The notes beneath the pieces are model-generated. The model was not told the origin of the DNA, did not search any database, and saw only the letters and a list, made by a program, of their open reading frames with translations. A DNA stretch of 35,940 nt from assembly GCA_031285845.1 (NCBI GenBank), contig JAITVK010000020.1, positions 1 to 35,940 of the forward strand, in the 5' to 3' direction. The translations under genes were made by a program, and so were the position numbers. Shown piece by piece: positions 7,678 to 15,436 of this stretch (positions within the stretch are counted from its first letter, which is position 1; the number at the start of each line of letters is the position of its first letter). This DNA comes from Propionibacteriaceae bacterium. Lineage in GTDB: Bacteria > Actinomycetota > Actinomycetes > Propionibacteriales > Propionibacteriaceae.

Positions 7678-8580
7678 CTACACTGAGTATTCGGATCGAA
7701 CAAGCTGGATGATCATTGAGTCGACTCCGCCGTCAAACTTTCGCGCGAACAAGCGGCTGGACACCTTCAGCTGAGGCCAATCAGCGGCCTTGAAAACATA
7801 TGGGCTCCCCCGATCCCAGTCAATCAGTCGCATACTCGACGGCAATGCCATCCCGGATGCAAGCGTCGGACGGTACAGACGATCTTCGTACTCGGAATTG
7901 AGCGCCAACGTCTGTAGAAACACCTCGTCAGCGCAGTAGGTGCTCCTAAACACGTGCTTAAGCCACGCTCCTTGAGACAGTACATACCGCGCAAATCCGT
8001 CAGTGATACTGAACCAATTGTCGCCCATCTGAAAGCAGATGTGGCTGTTTCTTCGCACGCCAACCACTGTTTGCGCACCGATCCCCAGAGCTACCATCGC
8101 CTTGCGCAAGACCGACTGCCGCGGCCACGGCAGCCGAAGCATGGGGTAATAGAACCTGACCCGGTAGGCGTAAGAAAACGCCGGCTTAGCGAAGCCAACA
8201 AACTCCTTGTTCGAATGGACCTGCATGAACTCCCGAATGGTATCCTGCGTCTGGATCGGGAGGTCCTGGCCCGAGATCAGATGATATCTATCATAGCTCC
8301 CCCTCGCTGTCGCTTCGGAAAGCAAGAGGAGTTCCGCACGAATCTGACTGTCCGCGCCCCAACGCACATCCATTCTCCTGGTATGTGTGAGTTTCGCATG
8401 ATGCATCAAGCTCTCGACTTCATCTTGACGATAGCCCGCGCATTTGCGATCCATATGAACAAAGAGATGATTGTACGGGCGATCAAGCATGGAGAGAAGA
8501 GTGCGGAAGACGAGGTCATCTCGGTGGGCCATCACCAGATAGGCCTGACGATAGCCGAGTCCACTGCGACCCCCGCTCAT
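7678..8580 (-). CDS. GT14 beta-1,6-N-acetylglucosaminyltransferase-like, copy 2
   Basis: A 300-residue paralogue of the next gene, starting almost directly at the conserved domain (YRQAYLVMAHRDDLVF). It carries LFVHMD, VRWGADSQIRAE, YHLISGQDLPIQTQ, MGDNWFSITDGFARYV and YCADEVFLQT in the same order. These blocks define the GT14 fold; the YHLxSGQDLPI block is especially diagnostic. The ATG overlaps the stop of the upstream GT4 by four bases (ATGA), so the two are likely translationally coupled. Tandem copies suggest two similar linkages or two branch points in one repeat unit. The acceptor and whether GlcNAc or another sugar is added remain unknown. Confidence 0.85.
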   Translation of the reverse strand: MSGGRSGLGYRQAYLVMAHRDDLVFRTLLSMLDRPYNHLFVHMDRKCAGYRQDEVESLMHHAKLTHTRRMDVRWGADSQIRAELLLLSEATARGSYDRYHLISGQDLPIQTQDTIREFMQVHSNKEFVGFAKPAFSYAYRVRFYYPMLRLPWPRQSVLRKAMVALGIGAQTVVGVRRNSHICFQMGDNWFSITDGFARYVLSQGAWLKHVFRSTYCADEVFLQTLALNSEYEDRLYRPTLASGMALPSSMRLIDWDRGSPYVFKAADWPQLKVSSRLFARKFDGGVDSMIIQLVRSEYSV

Positions 8581-9749
8581 GCGCTCCCCGCCCTTGCCGT
8601 TCGAGATTCACCGACCGTCCACCCCATCTCGGCCAGCCTTGAACCCCACAACTGTTTCCGATCAAATGACCGACAAACCCATTCTCGAGCATTTCCCCCG
8701 ATCGCCGTACGTCGTACCGGATCGTCCGCCAGTCGCCGCAGCATTTGGGCCAGTTGCCCAGCATCACCAACCGGCACGATCCACCCCGTCTCCCCATCCA
8801 CCACCGAATCCACCGCTCCCGTGGCGTCTGACACGATCGCGGGAACTTCCATCGCGGCGGCTTCGAGGACCACGTTGGGAAAACCTTCGCGCAAGCTCGG
8901 CAAACATAACACGTCCATCACCTTCAGGTAACCACGAACATCGTCGACGTGGCCGACCCGTAGCGCGACCCCTCTCGCACAGAACACATCCACGCGCTCG
9001 ACGATTCGCTCGTCCTCGGTCGCTCCGACAAGAATCAGCCGCAGGGACACCCCTTGGTCGAGGCACCGCTGAGTCGCGTCCAGCAAAGTGTCAATCCCCT
9101 TGTCTTTGGTCAGTCGTCCAACGAAGCCGACGACCAATCTATCCGGCGGAGCGTCGCCGAGGAAGTCCGCCACCTCTGGGGGGATGTCATCGACACAGTC
9201 GCGGCCAAAGTACTCGCAATCCACCCCATATGAACTGCCCGATCCGACGACCTTGACTGACTTTCGCCCGGATAAACCCAATGCGTGACACATCCGGCGA
9301 AGGCTCTCGCTATTCGCGTAGACATCCGTCGCGGCCGCCATCGCGACCCGCTCCGACCATCCGAGCACATGACGCTTCATGCCGTGCTCGGTCTCCATTC
9401 TCAATCCCCACACGTCGTACACACGCACGGGAACACGGTTTATCCACGCGGCCACCGTTCCGAGCAGTCCCGCCTTCGGCGTGGCCGACACCACCACGTC
9501 GGGACGTAAACGCCTGATCAGACCCATGATGGCGATGAGTCCCCGAATGTCTGCCGCCAGGCTGATCTGCCGCACAAGCGGCAGCGCGTACCCACGAGCC
9601 CCTTCACTGGCCGCCCACCGCTCCAGGCTGCCATCAGACGCGCTCGCGACGCGGACGTCCCACCCCTGTTCGCGCAGATAACGCAGATACCCGCGATACA
9701 CCACATACGCCGAGTCTGCGATCGTCGTCAAGAACAGGATCCGCTTCAT
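8577..9749 (-). CDS. Family 4 glycosyltransferase
   Basis: A complete GT-B transferase of 390 residues. The N-terminal domain begins MKRILFLTTIADSAY; the mid-protein segment VVSATPKAGLLGTVAAW resembles WbpH/EpsD-type transferases that add the second sugar to a lipid-linked intermediate. The donor domain has GFVGRLTKDKGIDTLL, and the E-x7-E motif lies in REGFPNVVLEAAAMEVPAI. It is sandwiched by four-base overlaps with the small sugar-phosphate transferase upstream and the GT14 gene downstream. This order, initiating transferase then this GT4, suggests it adds the sugar directly after the priming step. Sampled GC rises within this gene compared with the GT14 genes. Confidence 0.87.
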   Translation of the reverse strand: MKRILFLTTIADSAYVVYRGYLRYLREQGWDVRVASASDGSLERWAASEGARGYALPLVRQISLAADIRGLIAIMGLIRRLRPDVVVSATPKAGLLGTVAAWINRVPVRVYDVWGLRMETEHGMKRHVLGWSERVAMAAATDVYANSESLRRMCHALGLSGRKSVKVVGSGSSYGVDCEYFGRDCVDDIPPEVADFLGDAPPDRLVVGFVGRLTKDKGIDTLLDATQRCLDQGVSLRLILVGATEDERIVERVDVFCARGVALRVGHVDDVRGYLKVMDVLCLPSLREGFPNVVLEAAAMEVPAIVSDATGAVDSVVDGETGWIVPVGDAGQLAQMLRRLADDPVRRTAIGGNAREWVCRSFDRKQLWGSRLAEMGWTVGESRTARAGSA

Positions 9750-10618
9750 GCGCTCAGTCCGGTCGAACTCGTGTGAAGAGTACGCTGCCTACCCCACTGG
9801 TCAGGCTCGACCGAGGATGACTCGACGGCTTCCCCCGCGTCCCCGATCGTGTCATGAGCGCCAAACATCTCCGGCGCACGAGCACTCAAGGACACGGCCG
9901 ACTCGACAAGATCCGCGACGCCGTGGCTCGCTGACTCCGCACTCTCAGGTTCGTCCACACTATCAATCGAGGCTTCGGTGTATCCCAGACGCCCGATCAC
10001 CGACACCACCGTCTTGACTAGAATCTTGAGATCGAACAGGAAACACAGGCGGCGAGCGTACTCACCGTCGTAGCGCGCTCGCTGCAGCTCGGTGATCGTG
10101 TCGCGACCGTTGACTTGAGCCCAACCGGACAGTCCCGGACGCAGCAGATGAGCGCCGTTGCGTCGACGCTCGTCGAGGGTGATCACTTCAACACTGGGAA
10201 CAGGGCGCGGGCCGATAAAACTCATCTGTCCCATCAGGATGTTGAACAGCTGAGGGATCTCATCCAAAGACGAGGCCCGCAGCACCGCCCCCCACGGGGT
10301 GATATGGGCTGCTGGATTATCCAGCCGCCGCGACACAGGCGAACCAACGTACATGGTACGAAACTTGAGGATCACAAACTCTTGACCACCGCGACCAACT
10401 CGAGATTGACGGAAGAACACTGGCCCCCGGCTTGTCAGCTTGGTCACGATCGCGATGATCCCCATGGGCACCAGACTGACGACCAGCCCGATCATCGCCA
10501 CAGAACAATCCAGGGCACGCTTGACCTGGGTCGCGTAGCCCCATCGGTGAGACAATACGCCAAACGTCTTCGCCGTTGCACGTTGTTGCTCAGGTGCGAC
10601 CGTTTCCCCCACATTCAT
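9746..10618 (-). CDS. Small sugar-1-phosphate (phosphoglycosyl) transferase
   Basis: A monotopic phosphoglycosyl transferase (PF02397) that would start glycan assembly by moving a sugar phosphate onto undecaprenyl phosphate. Visible are the single membrane helix near residues 36 to 60, QSRVGRGGQEF, KFRTM at 85 to 89, the catalytic Asp-Glu pair in SSLDEIPQ near 119 and 120, FIGPRP and LRPGLSGWAQVNGRD. The start is ATG 10618 with GGGGG eight bases upstream, rather than the GTG at 10645. After the catalytic domain, roughly 85 residues rich in Ser, Glu and Asp follow (from about residue 205), which the minimal family lacks and which look disordered. The gene is first in the system B minus-strand run. 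Sugar specificity is unknown. Confidence 0.9.
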   Translation of the reverse strand: MNVGETVAPEQQRATAKTFGVLSHRWGYATQVKRALDCSVAMIGLVVSLVPMGIIAIVTKLTSRGPVFFRQSRVGRGGQEFVILKFRTMYVGSPVSRRLDNPAAHITPWGAVLRASSLDEIPQLFNILMGQMSFIGPRPVPSVEVITLDERRRNGAHLLRPGLSGWAQVNGRDTITELQRARYDGEYARRLCFLFDLKILVKTVVSVIGRLGYTEASIDSVDEPESAESASHGVADLVESAVSLSARAPEMFGAHDTIGDAGEAVESSSVEPDQWGRQRTLHTSSTGLSA

Positions 10619-10742
10619 ACACAGAACCCCCGGACCGACCCCCACGACTCGTCACTGCGGAACAGACAAGTCTCAAGCCGTCATGTTGAATGATACTGCC
10701 CATTCGATCCGTGAGTCCAGCACGTCGCTCGCACATCAGACT

Positions 10743-10763
10743 AATAGTGATCGATATACTATT
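10743..10763. promoter_or_regulatory. Inverted repeat over a possible -10, divergent region
   Basis: In the 190-base gap between the divergent small phosphoglycosyl transferase and the GT-D gene, AATAGT (10743 to 10748) and ACTATT (10758 to 10763) form a perfect six-base inverted repeat around a core containing ATCGAT. A TATACT hexamer at 10755 to 10760 could be a plus-strand -10 and would be covered by a protein bound to the repeat. The gap is more AT-rich than its surroundings. No regulator gene is nearby, so the role is inferred. Confidence 0.35.
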
Positions 10764-10808
10764 GGTGTGATACCATGACAGCGTGCAGAGCTACCACGTG
10801 GAGGCCCG

Positions 10809-11672
10809 ATGACCAGCCCCCGCGACGCCGTAGCCCGGGCCTTCCCGCCACAAATGCGCTCTACCGTACGATATCTCACCGCGTTCCCGATCTACGCCGC
10901 CCGCGCTCCGCTGTATCGACTGCCGCGAATCCTGGACACACCGGAGACGATGGAATATCTGCGCCTGCGCCCCACCATGTCGCTGAGTCGGTTTGGCGAC
11001 GGGGAGATGACCATCATCAACGGTGGCAGCATCGGCTTCCAGGCGTACGACCCACTGCTGGCCCAGCGCCTGTGTGAAGTCCTTCAAACACACTGCGACA
11101 AGCACCTTTGTGGAATACCCAACGCCCTGGTCTCCCGTCGCGGCATGACGAACGCCGCCCGTCACTTCTGGTTCGACTATCGCGCACGACACGGACACGA
11201 TTGGGCCCATTGGTGCACACAGGAGAGGTACGTCAACTCGCTGATCACTCGACCGTACCTCGACTATCGACCCCATCATCAACCGACTGACACTTTCCGC
11301 ACCTTCGCCAATCTCTGGGCCGGTCGCGACGTCATCCTGGTCGAAGGTGAGCACTCCCACGTTGGAGCAGGCAACGACTTGATGGATCAAGCGGGTAGCC
11401 TCACCACGGTTCTCGCGCCGTCGACCAACGCCTGGTCGGACTATCCAGCGCTTTACCAGTCAGCACTCACTCAGGCCGAACACAGCCGCGATCCGATAGT
11501 CCTGCTCGCGCTTGGACCGACCGCCGCAGTCATGGCCTTCGACTTGGCGCGCGCTGGCATCCAAGTCCTCGACATCGGCCACCTGGACATCGAGTACGAA
11601 TGGAAGCGGCGTGGTGCGACAACCAAGACCAAGATTCCGGGCAAATGGGTCAACGAGTTCGGGGGGATGTGA
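10809..11672 (+). CDS. GT-D fold glycosyltransferase (DUF1792, dGT1-like)
   Basis: The sequence fits PF08759, the GT-D fold described for the Streptococcus dGT1 enzyme that glucosylates a glycan on a serine-rich adhesin. SLSRFGDGEM carries the DxE metal-binding motif at residues 64 to 66; GIPNAL and the C-terminal ALGPTAAVMAFDLARAG followed by DIGHLDIEYEW are also typical. Length 287 residues. The start ATG 10809 has GGAGG five bases upstream. It is the only plus-strand gene between 6.7 and 27.7 kb, facing the system A flippase tail to tail and divergent from the system B priming enzyme. It may decorate either polysaccharide or act alone. The family call is firm; the substrate is not. Confidence 0.85.
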   Translation: MTSPRDAVARAFPPQMRSTVRYLTAFPIYAARAPLYRLPRILDTPETMEYLRLRPTMSLSRFGDGEMTIINGGSIGFQAYDPLLAQRLCEVLQTHCDKHLCGIPNALVSRRGMTNAARHFWFDYRARHGHDWAHWCTQERYVNSLITRPYLDYRPHHQPTDTFRTFANLWAGRDVILVEGEHSHVGAGNDLMDQAGSLTTVLAPSTNAWSDYPALYQSALTQAEHSRDPIVLLALGPTAAVMAFDLARAGIQVLDIGHLDIEYEWKRRGATTKTKIPGKWVNEFGGM

Positions 11673-11734
11673 GAACGTGGCCGCACCGGTCCACCGGGAC
11701 CCGCGTCAGGACCTCGCCGCAGCCATTCTGCAGG

Positions 11735-13204
11735 TCACGTCGCTTTTGACGAGCCGCCGACCGCCGTACGAGCATGAGCCCACAGGACGGCGAACGCCCG
11801 CCGCTGGTTCGATGACACCATCAGATTGACCGCGACTGCGAAAACCCACCCGCTGACGCAAATCAGGTTCAGGCCCACGTCGGACACTGTGGTGACTGCT
11901 GCGAGGCCGAGTCGGACCAGCGTCACGGCGACGGCCAGCCCCAGTGGCATGGCCACCGGCGACAGCGCATCCCGGAAGACCTTCGCGGCCGAGATTCCCA
12001 GGCGCGGCATGGCCCAACCACAGTACAGCCCGAGCATGAGGCCCTGCTGGACGACCATGCAAACGCACACGGGAATCATGCCCCACCGAGCACAAACGAT
12101 CGCCGAAGCCACGAAAACCAGTCTGGGAACCACTTCAGCCACAAAGATGACCCGCGACGCCCCCATCGAGAACACCACCCAGAAAGGCAACTGCTGCGCG
12201 GTTTGCATGATCATCGCAACGCCGAGAATCGCCAAGACGGTCGCCAATCCCGACCACTGGTCACCCAGGATGAGTCGAGGAGCCCAGCTGCCGGCTGCCA
12301 CCAACCCCGACAACCCCAGCGCCGACACCAAGGCGGCCGGACGGAACACGTCGACCAGTGACTCCAAGCGCGTTCCAGGATCGAGTGGCTCGGCGGCGGC
12401 CCGCGGAATCGCCAAGTTGCCTAATGGGGCCATCAGCTGATTCAGTGGCAGCCGGGCCACACTCAGCCCGCGACTGTAGGCGCCAACCTCACCCGACGGT
12501 CGGTACCACCCCAGAGTCAGCGAATCCACACTGTTCGCCAGCGCACTGACCGCCTGCGTCAACCACATCGTCCCGCCGAACGACAGCAGATGTCTGGTCG
12601 CCTCATCCCGCCGAGGCCTGGTCGGAACCCATGGGTCGGCCGCCACGAGGCCAACCAGCGCGATGAGCGAGGTGACACCCGACTGGAGCGCGAGCGCCAT
12701 CGCGCCTAACCCAAGCAGCGCCGCGACCACGCCGACGATCAGACCAGCCAAACTGCTGACCGTGTCAGCCACAGCCACCGCGCCATAGCGTCCAACTCGA
12801 TTCAACCCCACACGAAACTGGGCCGAGAACCCATTCAACACGAACGGGATCGACAACACCCGCAGAACCCGCTCCAACCCGTCAAAGGCGTACAGGCTCG
12901 CGACGCTCCCCGCGATCAGGTTGACGAAGACACACAAGACTATCCCCGCCCCGGCACTGACCCACAACAAGTTGGAGCGCTGTTGATGACTCAGCGACTC
13001 GGCCCGAAGCGCTGATAGTGACATCCCCAAATCGCCGAGAACCCCAGCCAAGGCGACCGAGCCTGCGGCGACCGCGAACACCCCGTACGCCTGCGGAGGC
13101 AGCAGGCGCGACAACACGACCAGGGCAACAAAGCTGACCGCGTAGCGGATCCACTGTCCGCCGATCATGATGGCGGCTCCCCGGGAACCAAAACTCCCCG
13201 CCAT
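11735..13204 (-). CDS. Wzx-like polysaccharide flippase (system A)
   Basis: A 489-residue MOP-superfamily exporter with about a dozen to fourteen hydrophobic segments. It would flip undecaprenyl-linked repeat units to the outer face. It opens AGSFGSRGAAIMIGGQW and is co-linear over its whole length with the flippase at 1506 to 2975, including AIPRAA, GLGAMAL and QTAQQ blocks. GC content is clearly higher than in that copy, so recent duplication in place is unlikely. A GTG immediately precedes the ATG at 13204; the choice does not matter for function. It is the last gene of the long minus-strand run and lies 55 bases after the GT4. Most likely pairs with the Wzy-like protein at 15426 to 16790. 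Confidence 0.9.
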   Translation of the reverse strand: MAGSFGSRGAAIMIGGQWIRYAVSFVALVVLSRLLPPQAYGVFAVAAGSVALAGVLGDLGMSLSALRAESLSHQQRSNLLWVSAGAGIVLCVFVNLIAGSVASLYAFDGLERVLRVLSIPFVLNGFSAQFRVGLNRVGRYGAVAVADTVSSLAGLIVGVVAALLGLGAMALALQSGVTSLIALVGLVAADPWVPTRPRRDEATRHLLSFGGTMWLTQAVSALANSVDSLTLGWYRPSGEVGAYSRGLSVARLPLNQLMAPLGNLAIPRAAAEPLDPGTRLESLVDVFRPAALVSALGLSGLVAAGSWAPRLILGDQWSGLATVLAILGVAMIMQTAQQLPFWVVFSMGASRVIFVAEVVPRLVFVASAIVCARWGMIPVCVCMVVQQGLMLGLYCGWAMPRLGISAAKVFRDALSPVAMPLGLAVAVTLVRLGLAAVTTVSDVGLNLICVSGWVFAVAVNLMVSSNQRRAFAVLWAHARTAVGGSSKAT

Positions 13205-13259
13205 CACCGGATCCGACCCTGACAGCCAGCGTCAGAGGGATGTTCGACCTCGCGACCAT

Positions 13260-14351
13260 TCATGGGCGACCCCCACCTGCCTCGGCCAACTCCCGCAGAG
13301 CCTCACGAAGCCGTACAATGTACGGCACGGGAGCAAAGGTGGCGACACTGTCGCGCATGGTCTGCGGGTTGAACCGATCACGATCCTGTTTGAGTCCGAC
13401 GATTCGGGCACGGAGCGCCGACCCGTCGCCCGGAGGATACAACAGGCCATTGGACGCGTTGACGATGTCGGCTGGCCCGGTGTCACAGTCGCTGCTGATG
13501 ACGGGCAACCCTCGCCAGATCGCCTCCACCAGCACCAACCCCAAGCCTTCGTAGCGCGACACCAGAACCAATCCATCAGCGTTGCAAATCTGCGCCCACG
13601 GGTCCTGGACCCAGCCAGTGAAATCGGCGGTCACCTCAGGCGGCATCGCCGAACCAAAGATCCGCTCGATCTCAGCTCGATCAGGTCCGTCGCCGACGAA
13701 CTGCAGATGCACCGGCCGACCGATCGTACGCACAGCGGCGATGAGCTCACGGAGGTTCTTTTGCCCATCCAGCAGCAATCGACCGACGTACGCCAATCGG
13801 ATCGTCGAATCCTGACTCGGAGGAATCAGCGGCGCTGACGGATCGAGCAGGACCGGATTGAACACCGTGGTCACTCGTGAGGCGGACACACCGGCCGCCA
13901 CCAGTTGTGACGCAATACCCGATGAGATCGCCAAACAGTGATCGATCCTCGGCAGCATGACCTTGTCGAGGATCGCTTGCATGGCCCGCTGGGCCATCGA
14001 CCCCGTACGAAGTGAGAAGTGTGGCCACCACACGACCTTGGCACGCGAACGCAACTGACGACGAAGCGTGAGGACTTCGAGCGTGTTTCTGCGCGAGATG
14101 GTGATGATGACGTCATGGTCGTCGTCAGCGCAGATTGACCTCAGCCAGCGCCGCTCAGCCAAGAACCGACCCCGACCATCGCCGACGACCAACGGCCACG
14201 ACGCGGGCTGCCACGACGAGCCAGCCATCCCCGAAGGCGATGCCAATCGCCAGTGGTCCGCTCCCAGCGCGACGTGATCCATGATGATCGACACCACCGT
14301 CTCAATTCCACCCTGGCCGCTCAAATGCGGCAACACAACCAACACCCGCAT
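13260..14351 (-). CDS. Family 4 glycosyltransferase
   Basis: A GT-B transferase of about 363 residues. The glycine loop is in HLSGQGGIETVVS near the N-terminus; the donor domain has LAYVGRLLLDGQKN and FVGDGPDRAEIE, and the E-x7-E motif is in SRYEGLGLVLVEAIWRGLP, followed by SSDCDTGP. This last block resembles the hexosyltransferases of the WaaG and LPS-galactosyl group. The ATG at 14351 has GAGG ten bases upstream and is favoured over the TTG at 14360, which overlaps the GT2 stop. The gene sits between a GT2 and the flippase in the same operon. Probably one of the repeat-unit transferases of system A; sugar not assignable. Confidence 0.87.
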   Translation of the reverse strand: MRVLVVLPHLSGQGGIETVVSIIMDHVALGADHWRLASPSGMAGSSWQPASWPLVVGDGRGRFLAERRWLRSICADDDHDVIITISRRNTLEVLTLRRQLRSRAKVVWWPHFSLRTGSMAQRAMQAILDKVMLPRIDHCLAISSGIASQLVAAGVSASRVTTVFNPVLLDPSAPLIPPSQDSTIRLAYVGRLLLDGQKNLRELIAAVRTIGRPVHLQFVGDGPDRAEIERIFGSAMPPEVTADFTGWVQDPWAQICNADGLVLVSRYEGLGLVLVEAIWRGLPVISSDCDTGPADIVNASNGLLYPPGDGSALRARIVGLKQDRDRFNPQTMRDSVATFAPVPYIVRLREALRELAEAGGGRP

Positions 14352-14356
14352 CGATC

Positions 14357-15436
14357 TCAAGCCTCACCTTCGGATCGCCGGGGCCCCGCCCACCACAGAG
14401 CCTTCAGCGCGACCAAAGCCAGCAGCAGCCGACTGTCACCACCACAATCAGCGGGCTTGACCGACGCCAGTTCCGCCCGAAGACCCGGATGGCTCACACA
14501 GACGCGCAGCGCCCGAAGCGGATGCGCCGAGGACAACGCGCTGCGTACCTCCCGAACAGCGGTGGTGATCGTGTCGCGCTGGGCCAGCGGAGCGTGCGCC
14601 CCGACATCACGGAAGAATTCCGCCGAGGCGCGAATCCCCGCGACATCATCCGTCAACCGCGCCGGACGAAAAGTCGTCATCGCCGATCGAAGCCGAACAC
14701 AGTACGCGTAAGCGCACTCGTTCATCACGGCGATCATGCGGGCCGACCGAAAAGCGTCGAAATTGAACTGGCCGTCCTCACCGACCCGAGCGTCGCCAAA
14801 CCGCAGCCCTGACTCCTCCAGAAAACGACGACGATAGGCCTTGTTCCACACCGGCAACAGCAGGCGACGGCGAGCCAACTCGGTGACGACTCCAGCCAAA
14901 TCGGTGAGCCTGGCCGGGCGAAGCTCACCATCCGCATGACCCCACGACCTGATCACTCGCCGACGCCCCGCAAAATACACGTAATCGAAAACCACCACAT
15001 CGGCTGAAGTCCGGGCCACAGCGGTGGCCAACCGAGACAGCGCGCCTGCGTCGATCAGGTGGTCGTCATCATCCATGAACAGGACGTGACACCCACGAGC
15101 GAGGTCCAAGCCGGTGTTGCGGGCCGCGCCCACTCCACGATTGCGCTGATGAACCACCCGAATCCGGCCATCCAGGCGAGCGTAGCGATGAAGCATCGAG
15201 CGGCTCGAATCGGTTGATCCATCATCGACCGTGATCACCTCAAACGGAATGAAATCTTGGCTCAGAATCGAACTCAGGCAGCGGTCCAGATGGTCTGCCG
15301 CATCGTGGACAGCGATGATGATCGAAAACTGGGGTTCGTCATCCAACGGCGCTCGACCCTGGTTGGTCGGCCGCGACTTTTGCCCGGTGTGCGGGATCGA
15401 CTCCGTCGCCGGAGCCAGCGCAGCGTCAGCTGACAT
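14357..15436 (-). CDS. Family 2 glycosyltransferase
   Basis: An inverting GT-A transferase. The domain starts at PQFSIIIAVHDAADHLDRC, with VDDGSTD and RNRGVGAARNTGLDLARG, then the metal-binding FMDDDD. The second half is less conserved, with short Arg-rich and Ala-rich stretches. The ATG at 15436 has an excellent GGAGG four bases upstream; the open frame to 15475 is not needed. The first 11 bases overlap the end of the Wzy-like gene, consistent with coupling. An unstructured stretch of about 35 residues precedes the domain. Total 359 residues. Expected to extend the system A repeat unit in the cytoplasm. Confidence 0.9.
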   Translation of the reverse strand: MSADAALAPATESIPHTGQKSRPTNQGRAPLDDEPQFSIIIAVHDAADHLDRCLSSILSQDFIPFEVITVDDGSTDSSRSMLHRYARLDGRIRVVHQRNRGVGAARNTGLDLARGCHVLFMDDDDHLIDAGALSRLATAVARTSADVVVFDYVYFAGRRRVIRSWGHADGELRPARLTDLAGVVTELARRRLLLPVWNKAYRRRFLEESGLRFGDARVGEDGQFNFDAFRSARMIAVMNECAYAYCVRLRSAMTTFRPARLTDDVAGIRASAEFFRDVGAHAPLAQRDTITTAVREVRSALSSAHPLRALRVCVSHPGLRAELASVKPADCGGDSRLLLALVALKALWWAGPRRSEGEA

